Part shown: positions 37,928 through 46,650 of the stretch, in pieces
Numbering within the stretch: the first letter of the stretch is position 1
Layout of the letters: every line of letters begins with the position of its first letter
Assembly (NCBI RefSeq): GCF_019468465.1
Contig: NZ_CP080519.1
Coordinates: 8,549,001 to 8,613,000, forward strand
Origin: Amycolatopsis sp. DSM 110486
GTDB taxonomy: Bacteria; Actinomycetota; Actinomycetes; Mycobacteriales; Pseudonocardiaceae
Reading direction: 5' to 3'
Length of the DNA stretch: 64,000 nt
Notes under the pieces: generated by a model
The model's database searches: none
Told to the model about the DNA's origin: nothing
Seen by the model: the letters and a program-made list of their open reading frames with translations, nothing else
Translations under genes and position numbers: made by a program

Positions 37928-38560
37928 TCAAGCGGCGGTTGGTTGGCGTCCCTGTTTCGGTGTGTGGGGCGTGTCGTTGATGAGCTGGCGGTAGACGACG
38001 TCGGCGAGGTGTCGGCGTAGGACGCGGATCGCTTCGGTTTTGGAGTCGCCGTGGTTGATGCGGCGCTGGATCAGTGTCTGGGCCGGTGGGTGGATCCGCA
38101 GCTGGGTCACAGCGATGCGGCGCAGGGCCGCGTTGAGTTGTCGGTTGCCACCGCGATTGAGGTGGAATCGCGTCCGGTTGCCTGTCCAGACCGGGATCGG
38201 AGCTGTTCCGGCGTGCATGGCGAACGCAGCCGAGGATCGGAATCGAGTTGCTCCGGCGGTCTCGCCGAGGATCTTGGCGGCAGTCAGGCCCGCGCAGCCG
38301 GGGATGGTCATTAGCCGCGGTGCGATGGACTCGACGAGCTTCTCGATGTGACGACGGAGCTGGCTGATCCGGCGGGTCAGATCGATGGTCCGGTCGATGA
38401 GCTCGGTGGCGATGTCGGCGCGCACGCTGCTGGGTAGTGCGTTGAGCTGCTCGCGCAGGGCGAGTAGGGCAGCGATCCCAGCCTTCGCCGCGAAGCTGAG
38501 CCCTGTAGCGCCGGGGAACGGGGTCGTGGCTCCTCGGTAGCTCCACAGGCCGGCGACGTA
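37928..38560 (-). pseudogene. C-terminal remnant of an IS110-family transposase
   Basis: The readable part runs GLSFAAKAGIAALLALREQL, SSVRADIATELIDRTIDLTR, RLMTIPGCAGLTAAKILGET and RFHLNRGGNRQLNAALRRIA. This is the Transposase_20 (helix-hairpin-helix) half of IS110 enzymes, ending at 37928. The N-terminal RuvC-like DEDD domain is absent, so the element is dead. IS110 ends are not inverted repeats, so its limits cannot be set. Confidence 0.85.
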
Positions 38561-38696
38561 GCAGGCGAAGGAACGTCAGGCCCTTACCGGTTGCCGTTGA
38601 CCAGCTCGGCACCGAGGCGGGCCAGCGTTCCGCATCTGCCGGCGGGTGGCCGGAGGCGATGAGGCGGATCACCAGGAACACGTGGCCGCGTTTCGT

Positions 38697-39206
38697 TCAG
38701 CCAGGGATGGGGAGGTGTGGGTATCGCTTGAGGACGTGGGGTTCGACGATGGGGCCGGGCCAGAGGACGACGTGGTAGGTGTCGTTGCCGTCGATGCGGT
38801 CGTCGGAGATGGTGTCGAAGGCTGTGGCGTAGGTGTGGGCGGTGTAGTTGCCGGGTGGGACGGCGGTGCGGGGAGTGGTGGGTCGGTAGTCGAGTTTGGA
38901 CACGACGATGCGGCCGCTGGTGATGCGGAGGCCGGCTTCGGCTGACGTGGTCCCAGTCGTCGAGGTTGTCTTCAGGTGCTTCGGTGCGGATGTCGAGGGT
39001 GACGGGGAGGGTGCGGCGTCGTGCGGTGCCGACGCCGATGGCGCCGTCGGTGGTGGCGATGAGGTTGTTCATCAGGTCAGTGATGAAGGCGCGGTTGGTG
39101 TCGGGGCGGGCGGTGTCGTCTTGGACGAGGAAGCTGCCGTAGTCGGCGAAGACGTCGAGTTCGGTGTAGCGATCTGGCCGGGTGCGGGGCTGGGGGTGTC
39201 GGGCAT
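38697..39206 (-). pseudogene. Frameshifted gene for a conserved-looking protein of unknown function
   Basis: ATG 39206 has a good GGAGG site six bases upstream. The frame must shift soon after (near 39170) to reach YTELDVFADYGSFLVQDDTA and AFITDLMNNLIATTDGAIGV, and again near 38940 (one extra C before GAAGCC). It then reads GLRITSGRIVVSKLDYRPTT and DRIDGNDTYHVVLWPGPIVE to a stop at 38697. The joined product of ~168 residues looks like a single beta-rich domain; I do not know the family. Confidence 0.55.
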
Positions 39207-39471
39207 GTTCAGCCTCCGGGGAGGGGGAAGCCGAACCCGGCCCCGGTGGCGTGTTGTGCGCCGGCTGCCTGCACGACATCGCCACCGCACCGCTGGCCTA
39301 CGACGTGGCTCTCGCCAACGCCAAGAAGCTGTCCAGCCAGTACCGCTGATTCAGCTCCTCAGGGGATCTCAACTCGGGGAGTACCAACTGCCCGGCGTGC
39401 CGGATTGACCGGCCGCTGGGCGTTGTCATTCATCGTCTTGTTCAGCCCTCTGACCTGCACGTGGTGTCGAG
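39207..39471. other. Interval with a short orphan C-terminus
   Basis: A plus-strand frame ending at 39349 reads CLHDIATAPLAYDVALANAK and KLSSQYR, which looks like the tail of some protein, but its upstream part is missing. No intact gene is seen. Confidence 0.3.
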
Positions 39472-40128
39472 TTAGGTGTGGGTGTGGAAGGGAAGTTCGC
39501 CGGTGGCGGCGAAGCGCAGTCGGTTGGCGACGGCGACGGCGTGGTCGCCGAAGCGTTCGTGGAAGCGGGCGAGCAGGGCGAGGTTGATGGCTGTCTGGAT
39601 GCCGTGGGGCCACTGGTCGCTGGTGATCAGGGTGAGGATGTGGGCGTGGGTGGTGTCGATGGTCTGGTCGATGTCGGCGAGGTCGGTGAATCCGCAGGGG
39701 CATTGGTGGTCGATCAGTTCGGCGAGTCGGTCCGCCATGCTGGCGGCGGCGTCGGCCATCTCGGCGAAGTCGTATTCGAGCTGGGCGGGCACGGCGTGGT
39801 GGGGGTGGGCGAAGCGGGCGATGCCGGCGATGTGGGCGGCCAGGTCGCCCATCCGCTCGAGCCGTTCGGCGCAGTAGATCGCGGCCAGGATGGTCCGCAG
39901 GTCGTGTGCCTTGGGTGCTTGGAGGGCCAGCAGGGCCTGGGCGTGCGACTCGCAGTCTGCACGGGCCCAGTCGATCTCGGCGTCGGCGGCGATCACCTGC
40001 TCGGCGAGGTCCTGGTCTGCGGTCAGCAGTGCTCTGCTTGCCCGGCGGATCGCGTCGGCCGCGAGCGTGCACATCTGCCCCGTCTGTGCGCTGAGGCGGT
40101 TCAGCTCGTCGTGAAAGCTCTCGCGCAT
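39472..40128 (-). CDS. phoU: PhoU-domain protein
   Basis: The 218-residue protein is taken from ATG 40128 (MRESFHDELNRLSAQTGQMC). It is two PhoU three-helix bundles: the first repeat includes ADAEIDWARADCESHAQALL and HDLRTILAAIYCAERLERMG; the second includes YDFAEMADAAASMADRLAEL and LALLARFHERFGDHAVAVAN. PhoU restrains PhoR/Pst signalling and contributes to persistence. No pst genes are near; instead it sits beside J-domain and Hsp20 genes, so a stress-linked role is plausible. Confidence 0.9.
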   Translation of the reverse strand: MRESFHDELNRLSAQTGQMCTLAADAIRRASRALLTADQDLAEQVIAADAEIDWARADCESHAQALLALQAPKAHDLRTILAAIYCAERLERMGDLAAHIAGIARFAHPHHAVPAQLEYDFAEMADAAASMADRLAELIDHQCPCGFTDLADIDQTIDTTHAHILTLITSDQWPHGIQTAINLALLARFHERFGDHAVAVANRLRFAATGELPFHTHT

Positions 40129-40447
40129 GTCCGCACCGTGTTCCTCATCGGGCCGCCGAATGCCGGCCTCGCGGGCGTCGTGGCGGCACTCGCGTAATGC
40201 GGCCCACCGGCAGGCGAGGGGGGTGAACGTCCTGCCGGTGGGTCCGCCGCGCGCCATGCCGTCGCGCTGCGTGTCCACGATTGTCGTCTCGGTGCGGGGT
40301 ACCGGCGCCGTGGTGTTACAAGATCTTTTGTGGTGGGCTCTCCGCCGAGTCGGACGTCTTCGGTGACGAGACCGAGCAGAACGGCCGCATGTTCGCCATC
40401 CATGCCGCGATCGCGCGCTCGTCGGTGCCCAAACCGAAGCTCCGCGG
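40129..40447. other. Interval between phoU and the J-domain gene
   Basis: About 320 bp with no clear gene. A minus-strand frame reads DERAIAAWMANMRPFCSVSS and ends QKIL at about 40320, weakly protein-like. A local AT-rich patch (ACAAGATCTTTTGT, 40318-40331) contains the palindrome ACAAGATCTTTTGT-like core AAGATCTT and could be promoter material for phoU. Confidence 0.35.
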
Positions 40448-40780
40448 TCACCAGCTGTGTCGGTGAGGGTGGCGGTGGACGGGGCCGGCGCGCACGTCTG
40501 GTTCTGGCGGTGTGGTGCGGGGGTGCACGCGCACGTGGATGTCGTGGCCTGGTGTGGGGCGCTGGTGCGGTTCGGTGGGTTGCCGCGCGAGGTGGTCGCG
40601 GAGGTGGCGGTAGGCGGTGATCACGGCCGCGAGTCGTTCGCGGTCCGGGTGTGGTGTGTCGGGGTGGCACTCACGCACGGCGCGCCGGTAGGCGGCGGTG
40701 ATCTCGGCGGTGCTGGCGCCGGGTGCCACGCCGAGCACCGCGTGGGGGTCGGGCAGGTCTGCGGGGTGGGAGGGGTTCAT
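40448..40780 (-). CDS. Small J-domain protein
   Basis: This 110-residue protein starts at ATG 40780 (MNPSHPADLPDPHAVLGVAP). A single J domain spans about 12-60 with the HPD motif in VRECHPDTPHPDRERLAAVI. The rest is a His/Pro/Arg-rich tail without a substrate-binding domain. It would recruit an Hsp70 to a particular client or place. Its start overlaps the stop of the upstream gene (ATGA), so the two are co-translated. Confidence 0.8.
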   Translation of the reverse strand: MNPSHPADLPDPHAVLGVAPGASTAEITAAYRRAVRECHPDTPHPDRERLAAVITAYRHLRDHLARQPTEPHQRPTPGHDIHVRVHPRTTPPEPDVRAGPVHRHPHRHSW

Positions 40781-41169
40781 GGCCAGGACCGGAGCGAACC
40801 GGGCACAGCTGGGTTGAGCTGGCTGATCTCGGTGTAGTAGTCGCGCGCCGCGCTGTGGGCGGTGTCGAGGGCGCGGCGCAGGGTGGCCAGTTCCCGGCAT
40901 GCGGAGGCCAGATATGCGGTGCCCGGCGCGCCGTCGGCCTGGCGAAGCTGCCCGGGACGTTGGGTGTGGTGGCCGGTGTGTTCGGCCAGGAGGGTCACCA
41001 GATCGGTCAGCTCGCCGGTGAGCTGGGTCAGCTGCCAGCCGGAGTCACGCAGCTGTGCCAGGCTGGGCGTCTTGGCCGGATCGGCCGCGCGGACCGCGCG
41101 CCGAAGGTCGCGGGCCGTGGTGGCCAGCGTGGTGGCGATCGTGACCGGTCGGCGTCGGGTGGTAGCCAT
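40777..41169 (-). CDS. Helical protein of unknown function, coupled to a J-domain gene
   Basis: The 130-residue protein is taken from ATG 41169 (MATTRRRPVTIATTLATTAR). It is predicted to be largely helical: LAQLRDSGWQLTQLTGELTD and YLASACRELATLRRALDTAH, then ARDYYTEISQLNPAVPGSLR. No known motif is seen. It lies 111 bp after the Hsp20 gene and overlaps the J-domain gene by ATGA, which points to a role in the same stress response. Confidence 0.7.
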   Translation of the reverse strand: MATTRRRPVTIATTLATTARDLRRAVRAADPAKTPSLAQLRDSGWQLTQLTGELTDLVTLLAEHTGHHTQRPGQLRQADGAPGTAYLASACRELATLRRALDTAHSAARDYYTEISQLNPAVPGSLRSWP

Positions 41170-41280
41170 CGGTACCGCTTTCCTCCTGCTGTGCGAGGGT
41201 CGACGGCGACGCGGCCCCGCCCGGCAGCATTCGATGCCACGCGGGCGGGGCCACAACGCCGAGCCAGGGGTTCGAGACGC

Positions 41281-41712
41281 TCAGGCGTTGATCTGCTTGG
41301 ACTCGCTCTCGCCGCTGATCGCGATCTTGCGTGGCTTGGCCTGTTCGGCGATCGGCATCCGCAGCGTCAGCACACCCGTCTCGTAGTGCGCTGCGATGTT
41401 GTTGGCGTCGAGGGTGTCGCCCAGGAACAGCTGGCGGGAGAACACCCCGCGTGGTCGTTCGGACACCTGGACCTCGGTGCCTTCGTCGTAGGCCGGCGTG
41501 CGTTCGGCTTTCACGGTCAGCACGTTGCGCTCCACGCCCAAGTCGATGGAGTCCGGCGCGACCCCGGGCAGGTCGAACTGCACCACGTACTCGTTGCCGG
41601 CCCGGTAGGCGTCCATCGGCATTACCGCCGGGTGCGATGTGGTGCCGTTGGCGCCGAAGAACTGCTGGGTCAGCCGGTCCAGCTCCCGGAACGGGTCGGT
41701 CCGCATCAACAT
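41281..41712 (-). CDS. Small heat shock protein, Hsp20 family (second copy)
   Basis: The 143-residue protein starts at ATG 41712 (MLMRTDPFRELDRLTQQFFG), seven bases after AAGGAGG. The alpha-crystallin domain (about 35-130) has NEYVVQFDLPGVAPDSIDLG, RGVFSRQLFLGDTLDANNIA and the family signature GVLTLRMPIAEQAKPRKI. It is paralogous to the Hsp20 at 16169-16630. It heads a small operon with the helical protein and the J-domain protein. Confidence 0.94.
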   Translation of the reverse strand: MLMRTDPFRELDRLTQQFFGANGTTSHPAVMPMDAYRAGNEYVVQFDLPGVAPDSIDLGVERNVLTVKAERTPAYDEGTEVQVSERPRGVFSRQLFLGDTLDANNIAAHYETGVLTLRMPIAEQAKPRKIAISGESESKQINA

Positions 41713-42100
41713 GACCATCCCTCCTTCGCTCCTTCCCTGTACCGCCACCGGTGTGCCGGGGCCGGAGGCGGCTCGTCAATCTGTACGCCACCCTGCCTTG
41801 TGCGGAGGCAAGGGCTGGTTTCGTGTCATCGTCGGGGTCCGGCTCCCGCCGCAACGCTGGCGGCGGGGCCGGGACCAATTCGGTGGGAAACACTTCTTGA
41901 GAATCCTGTGTGTGCAATCGATCCTTCGATCACCCGGGGCCCGTCCCGGCTGCCATACCGCCGGGCCGGAGGTGTCGCGAGGGGTGCGCCACGAGACGCC
42001 GGGCCGGGACCACTGCCAGGTCTCCTCGGCCGTCTGTCGATGCAGACATCCCCGCCGGGGCGAAAGAACGACAGCCGAGCGGGCTCCAGGTGTGCTGGCA
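41713..42100. other. Upstream region of the second hsp20
   Basis: About 390 bp. It must contain the Hsp20 promoter; no HspR-type HAIR sequence was found. No gene is seen. Confidence 0.4.
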
Positions 42101-42418
42101 TCACCTGCCTTTCGAGATCACCGTCGCGTTCGCTGACCACAGGAGCGCACCGGTCAGCGGAGGGGAACGCTGCCGATGCCCACCTCGTATCGCCGGCACC
42201 ACGCCAACCAGCCGGCCGCCGGTGGCGACGGCGCGGGGCCTGCGGCCGGATCGCTGCGGACCTGTGGATCCAGGCCGGCGCCTCGCTGGATACGGAGGGA
42301 AAGCGTCGAAATTGGCGGACATGATCGCGTCGAACTCCGCGCGCAGCCAGGCCGCATCGGCGCACACCAGCTCGGCGAACCCGCTGGTCACCGCCTCGCG
42401 GCGGGTGATGTCCGGCAT
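42101..42418 (-). CDS. Small protein of unknown function, divergent from a MerR regulator
   Basis: The 105-residue protein begins MPDITRREAVTSGFAELVCA and continues DAAWLRAEFDAIMSANFDAF, which is convincingly folded helical sequence. The C-terminal ~65 residues are Arg/Pro/Gly-rich and probably disordered. A near-consensus promoter (TTGACA-N17-TATAGA) lies about 65-90 bp upstream of the ATG. Family unknown. Confidence 0.6.
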   Translation of the reverse strand: MPDITRREAVTSGFAELVCADAAWLRAEFDAIMSANFDAFPPYPARRRPGSTGPQRSGRRPRAVATGGRLVGVVPAIRGGHRQRSPPLTGALLWSANATVISKGR

Positions 42419-42480
42419 CGTCGATCACTCCCCGGCAACGTCGTCGTGCTTGAGACCAGGTCATGTACCGCTCATCCATT

Positions 42481-42527
42481 TCTATAGCGCGCACTGCAAG
42501 TTGTGTCAAGTGCTCGCGCTAGATAAT
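42481..42527. promoter_or_regulatory. Divergent promoter with near-consensus -35/-10 and hyphenated palindrome
   Basis: On the minus strand TTGACA (42504-42509), a 17-bp spacer and TATAGA (42481-42486) form a sigma70-type promoter for the gene at 42101. On the plus strand GATAAT (42522-42527) is a plausible -10 for the MerR gene. The promoter is embedded in an inverted repeat, TAGCGCG...CGCGCTA, with inner arms GCACT...AGTGC. That is a natural site for autoregulation by the MerR protein. Confidence 0.65.
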
Positions 42528-42570
42528 CTGGAGTTCCTGGGGAGCGTGACGACCGGTCAAGGAGATGTGT

Positions 42571-42882
42571 GTGGCTGATCTGGGCAACCTCGACGACCAG
42601 GACTATCCAGCCTTCACCACCGGACAGGCCGCGAAGATGCTGGGCGTGCAGGAAGCGTTCCTGCGTAGCCTGGACACTGCGGACCTGGTGCGCCCACAGC
42701 GCTCGGACGGCGGCCACCGCCGCTACTCCCGCCGCCAGCTCACCCTCGTGGTCCGGCTGCGCGAACAACTCGACGAAGGCCACACCCTCACCGCCGCCGC
42801 CCGCATCATCGGCCTGCAAGACCAGCTCGCCGACGCCGAGAACACGATCCACGACCTGCGCACCCAGCTTGACCAGCGCTGA
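42571..42882 (+). CDS. MerR family regulator, HspR-like
   Basis: The 103-residue protein is taken from GTG 42571, six bases after AAGGAG; ATG 42565 is too close to that site. The MerR HTH reads AFTTGQAAKMLGVQEAFLRS, then RSDGGHRRYSRRQLTLVVRL. A C-terminal helix (ADAENTIHDLRTQLDQR) should dimerise. The short length without an effector domain resembles HspR, the repressor of actinobacterial dnaK operons, so it may regulate one or both stress clusters here. Confidence 0.82.
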   Translation: MADLGNLDDQDYPAFTTGQAAKMLGVQEAFLRSLDTADLVRPQRSDGGHRRYSRRQLTLVVRLREQLDEGHTLTAAARIIGLQDQLADAENTIHDLRTQLDQR

Positions 42883-43410
42883 CTCCGCTCCACCGTGCAG
42901 AGCGCGGTTGACCGGACCAAGAGGCATGGCCGATGCCGCCACTCAGGTCGAATTGCTTGCGTGAGCCCATGGCCGCCGCCATCGGCGCCCTCGTGACCTC
43001 GTCGGATGCGGTTCTGCCGAGGGCGAAGCAGGGGTCGAGCCAGGCCCCGCTGAACGTCGCTGCGTGACTGCGTCTCGGGCGCAGCGCCGAAGGACGTTGG
43101 ATCGCCAGCGCCGGGACAGTTGGCGCGGGTAGCGACTCACCGGTTCACGAGCGCCCGGAGGCCGGCAGACGGGCCCCGCGATCCGGGGTCTGGGAACCCC
43201 CGGGCCCGCAGGGCGCGACTCTGCGCGGGTGCAGTGCCTGCGGCTAAACCCAAAGGTGGGCGTCCGGACATTCACGCTGTCGCTCGCGCGTTGCATCCGC
43301 CCACCGTTCTGCGTGTTTCCCACGGGGATGATCGGGTAGACCCCGTGGTGGCGCGCCGACGAAGACCACCATGTGGCCTGGAGATGGCGTGTCCGCAGGT
43401 GGCCCTGCGG
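42883..43410. other. Interval without a recognisable gene
   Basis: About 530 bp. Open frames on both strands lack motifs, starts with ribosome sites, or coding-like composition. Nothing is supported. Confidence 0.4.
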
Positions 43411-44049
43411 TCAAGCAGCGGCTGTTGGGCCGCCTTGCGGTTCCACAGGCACGGTCGCGAATGCTCGCGCGACGTCGCGGAGCTTGATCGGTTTTCGGGG
43501 AGCCGGTTCGGACGATCCGGCTCCGGCGGGCGTTGAGGATCGCGTCTCTGGAGCTGAAGCTGGATCGGTTTCGGTTTCGGTTTCCGGTGCTGGCGTTGGT
43601 GGTGCCGTCGTCCGAAGCTGTTCGGGTGCCGGTGGCGCGGCGGTAGCTGAACCGGGTTCCGGGAAGAGGTCGCCGGAGATGTTGCCGGATTCCGAGGCGC
43701 GTACCCGTGTCGTCACGGGTTCCGTCGCTACGCCGACGGATGCAGTCTTTCCGAGGCGGGAGACTTCGGATCGCCGGTGGGGGTCACCGGTCGCGCTGTG
43801 GAGGAGGGGGCTTCCTGGTTGCCGGAGAGAGCTCGCGGGACCGTGAGCGACTGCGGTTGCCGCCAACCGGCGCCGTCGTTGTGCTGCATCTTCTGCGTGA
43901 TCCGCGGCAGCATGAGCAGGGTGTGCGCCGCGTCTGCGTCCGGGAGAGCGAGCTCGTGCGCGCTCGGGTAGGCCGCCAGCGGATCCACCGACTCCCGCGT
44001 CTCGGGCCGGTGCAGCCAAAGCAGCCCGAAGTCCCCGGTATCCCCACCA
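43411..44049 (-). pseudogene. Degraded gene of unknown family with Pro/Ala-rich tail
   Basis: One minus-strand frame reads DTGDFGLLWLHRPETRESVD, AAYPSAHELALPDADAAHTL and LMLPRITQKMQHNDGAGWRQ, ending at 43728. A neighbouring frame continues with a Thr/Pro/Ala/Glu-rich linker (PAPETETETDPASAPETRSS) and then KPIKLRDVARAFATVPVEPQ to a stop at 43411. Together they suggest one protein broken by a frame change near 43760. No start codon with a ribosome site is visible and no family is recognised. Confidence 0.35.
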
Positions 44050-44110
44050 GGCTGTCATGGCTATCCTCGCTTTCCCCGTGCCGATGGTTTGTCCCGGATA
44101 ATCCATTGCC

Positions 44111-44400
44111 TTACGCGGTGGCGACGCCGGAGCCGCAGCCGGTGCGCAGCGCGGTCAGCACCACTGGTGGCCGGTCGGCGCCGTCGACTGGGTACACGCC
44201 AACGTCGAGACCCGGTGGTTCGCCTTCGCGGGCGCAGATGCGCCCGGGCAGCCACGCGCCGAGCCGACCGGTGTCAGCGGCGAGGACGAACACCCGGTCG
44301 GGGGTGCCCGGTATCCGGCGCTCTGCTTTGAACTCGCTCGCCGGCGCCTGATTACCCAGCTCACCCGCGGGTAACCGGACCGCAAACGAAGGGGACCACC
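44111..44400 (-). pseudogene. Fragment of an SRPBCC (polyketide cyclase-like) protein
   Basis: The frame reads EFKAERRIPGTPDRVFVLAA, DTGRLGAWLPGRICAREGEP and stops at 44111. This matches the N-terminal third of SRPBCC/START-like proteins, in which a strand is followed by PxxVFxLxxDxxxxxxW. The intact SRPBCC gene at 44534 shows the same pattern (VVDAPPSAVFAVLGDGWAYS). The rest of the domain is missing. Confidence 0.4.
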
Positions 44401-44533
44401 GATGTCCGAGGCCAGGCCACGCCGCCGGAACGCGCCGGACACGACTGTCCGCAGCACAGCGCAGGGTGCCACCGCGTGTGAGCGCCCACTACCACCGCGG
44501 CAGGGCTGAATGCCGGCCGCCGAGGAGGGACCG

Positions 44534-44995
44534 ATGATCGAAGTGACCCGCGTGGTCGACGCCCCACCGTCTGCGGTGTTCGCCGTCCTCGGCGACGGCT
44601 GGGCCTATTCGGGCTGGGTGGTCGGCAGCTCGCACATCCGGGACGTCGACGCGGCCTGGCCCGCGGTCGGCGCGCGGCTGCACCACAGTGTCGGTGCGTG
44701 GCCGTTGCAGCTGGAGGACACCACGGTCGTCCTCGCCGTCTCACCGGGGGAATCGCTCCGGCTCGAGGCGCAGGGCTGGCCCTTCGGCACAGCGGACGTC
44801 GAAGTGACGCTGACCCCCGACGATGGGCCCAGCGGAGGCACGCTCGTGCGCATGCGCGAGCGTGCCTTGCGGGGGCCGGGAAAGTTGCTCCCCGAAGCCC
44901 TGCAGGCGTTGGTGCTGCGGCCGCGCAATCGCGAGTCGCTGGCGCGGCTGGCCACGCTGGCGGAGGGCCGGGCCCGCAGGGCCGTCGGGCCGTAA
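44534..44995 (+). CDS. SRPBCC family protein (polyketide cyclase/START-like)
   Basis: The 153-residue protein starts at ATG 44534 (MIEVTRVVDAPPSAVFAVLG), five bases after GAGGAGG. The helix-grip fold pattern is complete: first strand and VFAVLGDGWAYSGWVVGSSH, middle strands QLEDTTVVLAVSPGESLRLE, and the C-terminal helix LPEALQALVLRPRNRESLAR. The fold forms a hydrophobic pocket for lipids or polyketides. It is convergent with an FAD oxidoreductase operon. Ligand unknown. Confidence 0.85.
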   Translation: MIEVTRVVDAPPSAVFAVLGDGWAYSGWVVGSSHIRDVDAAWPAVGARLHHSVGAWPLQLEDTTVVLAVSPGESLRLEAQGWPFGTADVEVTLTPDDGPSGGTLVRMRERALRGPGKLLPEALQALVLRPRNRESLARLATLAEGRARRAVGP

Positions 44996-45057
44996 CCCGG
45001 AACCGTGTTCGGCCGCGCCGGTTCGTGAATCCTCAATGGACGCCCTGCGGACGGCGC

Positions 45058-46644
45058 TCAGCCGTACACTGCGCGGTGCGCCGCCTTGATCAGCGTCGCG
45101 TAACCTCCACCGAAGATTCCGTTGCGCGCCAACGCCGCGCGGGCTGCGTTGGCGCCCGGTCCGCCGTGGACGGCGCCGCCGGGGTGGGCGGAAGCGCCGG
45201 CGAGGTAGAGGCGGTCCACGGGGGTGTCGGCGCGGCCCAGGCTGGGCACGGGTCGAAAGAAGAGCTGCTGGTGGATCGCGGTGGTGCCGCCGTTGATGGC
45301 ACCGCCGACGAGGCTCCGGTCGTGGGCGGCGAGCTCGGCCGGACCTTGGACGTAGCGCGCCAGGATGCGGTCTCGGAAGCCCGGCGCCTGGCGTTCGATC
45401 GAGTCCTCGATGGCCGACGCCCGCCGCGACAACGCGGACGGCGTCGTGACCGAACCGCGCGGCACGTGGGTGTAGGCCCATGCCGCTTCGGTTCCCGCGG
45501 GTGAGCGGGTCGGGTCGGCCGTGGTCATCTGGCCCAGCAGCAGGAACGGTCGCCGGGGCACGCGGCCGTGGGCGAGTTCGGCGCCGAAGGCGGCCAAGCC
45601 GTCCTCGTCGCAGCCCAAGTGGACGGTCCCGGCACCCGCGGCTTCGTGCGCCGTCCACGGCACCGGGCCGGACAACGCCCAGTCGACCTTCACGGTCGCA
45701 CTGTCCCACTCGAACCCGTCCAGATCCTGGATCAGCCGGGCGGGCAGCCACTCCGGCGCGACCAGCTTCCCGTACAGCACAGGCGCAGGCACGTCGGCCA
45801 GCACGGCCCGCCGCGCGCGGATCGCGTCGCCGTCGGCGCACCGCACGCCCACCGCCCGGCCGCCGGCGACGAGGACTTCGTTGACTTCCCGTCCACACCG
45901 GACCGAGCCGCGGTCGCCCAGGCGCTTCACCAGTGCCGACACCAGCTCCCAGGCGCCGCCTTCGGGCACCGGGAACCCGACGTCCTGCGCCAGCATCGCC
46001 AGCAGCCAGCCGAAAACCGCACTGCCGGCGTTGTCCACCGACAGGTCGCTGTGTGCGGCGTTGCCCGCCAGCAGCAATCGCGCGCCCGCCCCGGAAAACC
46101 GTTCCTCCGCGAACCGGCGGACGGGCAACGTCAGCATCCGCGCGAGGCGCAGGGCGTCCGCGGTACCGGTGCGCCGCAGCAACCGGGCGGCCGGCCGCAC
46201 GGGTGGGAACGGCGTGAACAATGCGTCGAGCAGCTGGTCGCGCAGGTGCCGCCACTGGCCGAACAGCTCCTGCCACGCGTCGCCGTCACCGGCGGAGAAT
46301 CGGTCTACGGACGCGGCCGTGCGGTCGACGTCGCGCGACAGCAGGGCGCAGCGGTTGTCCGGCAGTACGTGCGCGAGCACGTCGGGCGCGTGCCGCCAGC
46401 GCAGGCCGTGGTTTTCCAGCCCCAGCCCGCGCATGATCGGCGACGCGGCCGACATCGGGAAGAACGCGCTGCACAGGTCGTTGCGGAAGCCCGGCGCGGT
46501 CACCTCGGCGGTGCGCACCGCACCACCCGGCGTGTCCGTCGCCTCCAGCACCAGCACGTCCCAGCCGGCACCGGCCAGCAGGTTTGCGGCCACGAGTCCG
46601 TTGTGCCCGGCCCCGACCACGATCGCGTCGACGGTCTCCACCAC
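45058..46644 (-). CDS. PYROXD2-like/phytoene-desaturase-type FAD oxidoreductase
   Basis: The 528-residue protein begins VETVDAIVVGAGHNGLVAAN, the dinucleotide-binding GxGxxG. It continues LEATDTPGGAVRTAEVTAPG, CSAFFPMSAASPIMRGLGLE and the C-terminal FAD motif VDRLYLAGASAHPGGAVHGG. The family (NAD(P)/FAD-dependent amine oxidase/carotenoid desaturase type) oxidises or isomerises polyenes or amines; carotenoid genes are not present, so the substrate is unknown. It starts 6 bp after the epimerase stop, so the two are surely co-transcribed. Confidence 0.9.
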   Translation of the reverse strand: MVETVDAIVVGAGHNGLVAANLLAGAGWDVLVLEATDTPGGAVRTAEVTAPGFRNDLCSAFFPMSAASPIMRGLGLENHGLRWRHAPDVLAHVLPDNRCALLSRDVDRTAASVDRFSAGDGDAWQELFGQWRHLRDQLLDALFTPFPPVRPAARLLRRTGTADALRLARMLTLPVRRFAEERFSGAGARLLLAGNAAHSDLSVDNAGSAVFGWLLAMLAQDVGFPVPEGGAWELVSALVKRLGDRGSVRCGREVNEVLVAGGRAVGVRCADGDAIRARRAVLADVPAPVLYGKLVAPEWLPARLIQDLDGFEWDSATVKVDWALSGPVPWTAHEAAGAGTVHLGCDEDGLAAFGAELAHGRVPRRPFLLLGQMTTADPTRSPAGTEAAWAYTHVPRGSVTTPSALSRRASAIEDSIERQAPGFRDRILARYVQGPAELAAHDRSLVGGAINGGTTAIHQQLFFRPVPSLGRADTPVDRLYLAGASAHPGGAVHGGPGANAARAALARNGIFGGGYATLIKAAHRAVYG

Positions 46645-46650
46645 GCCCCC

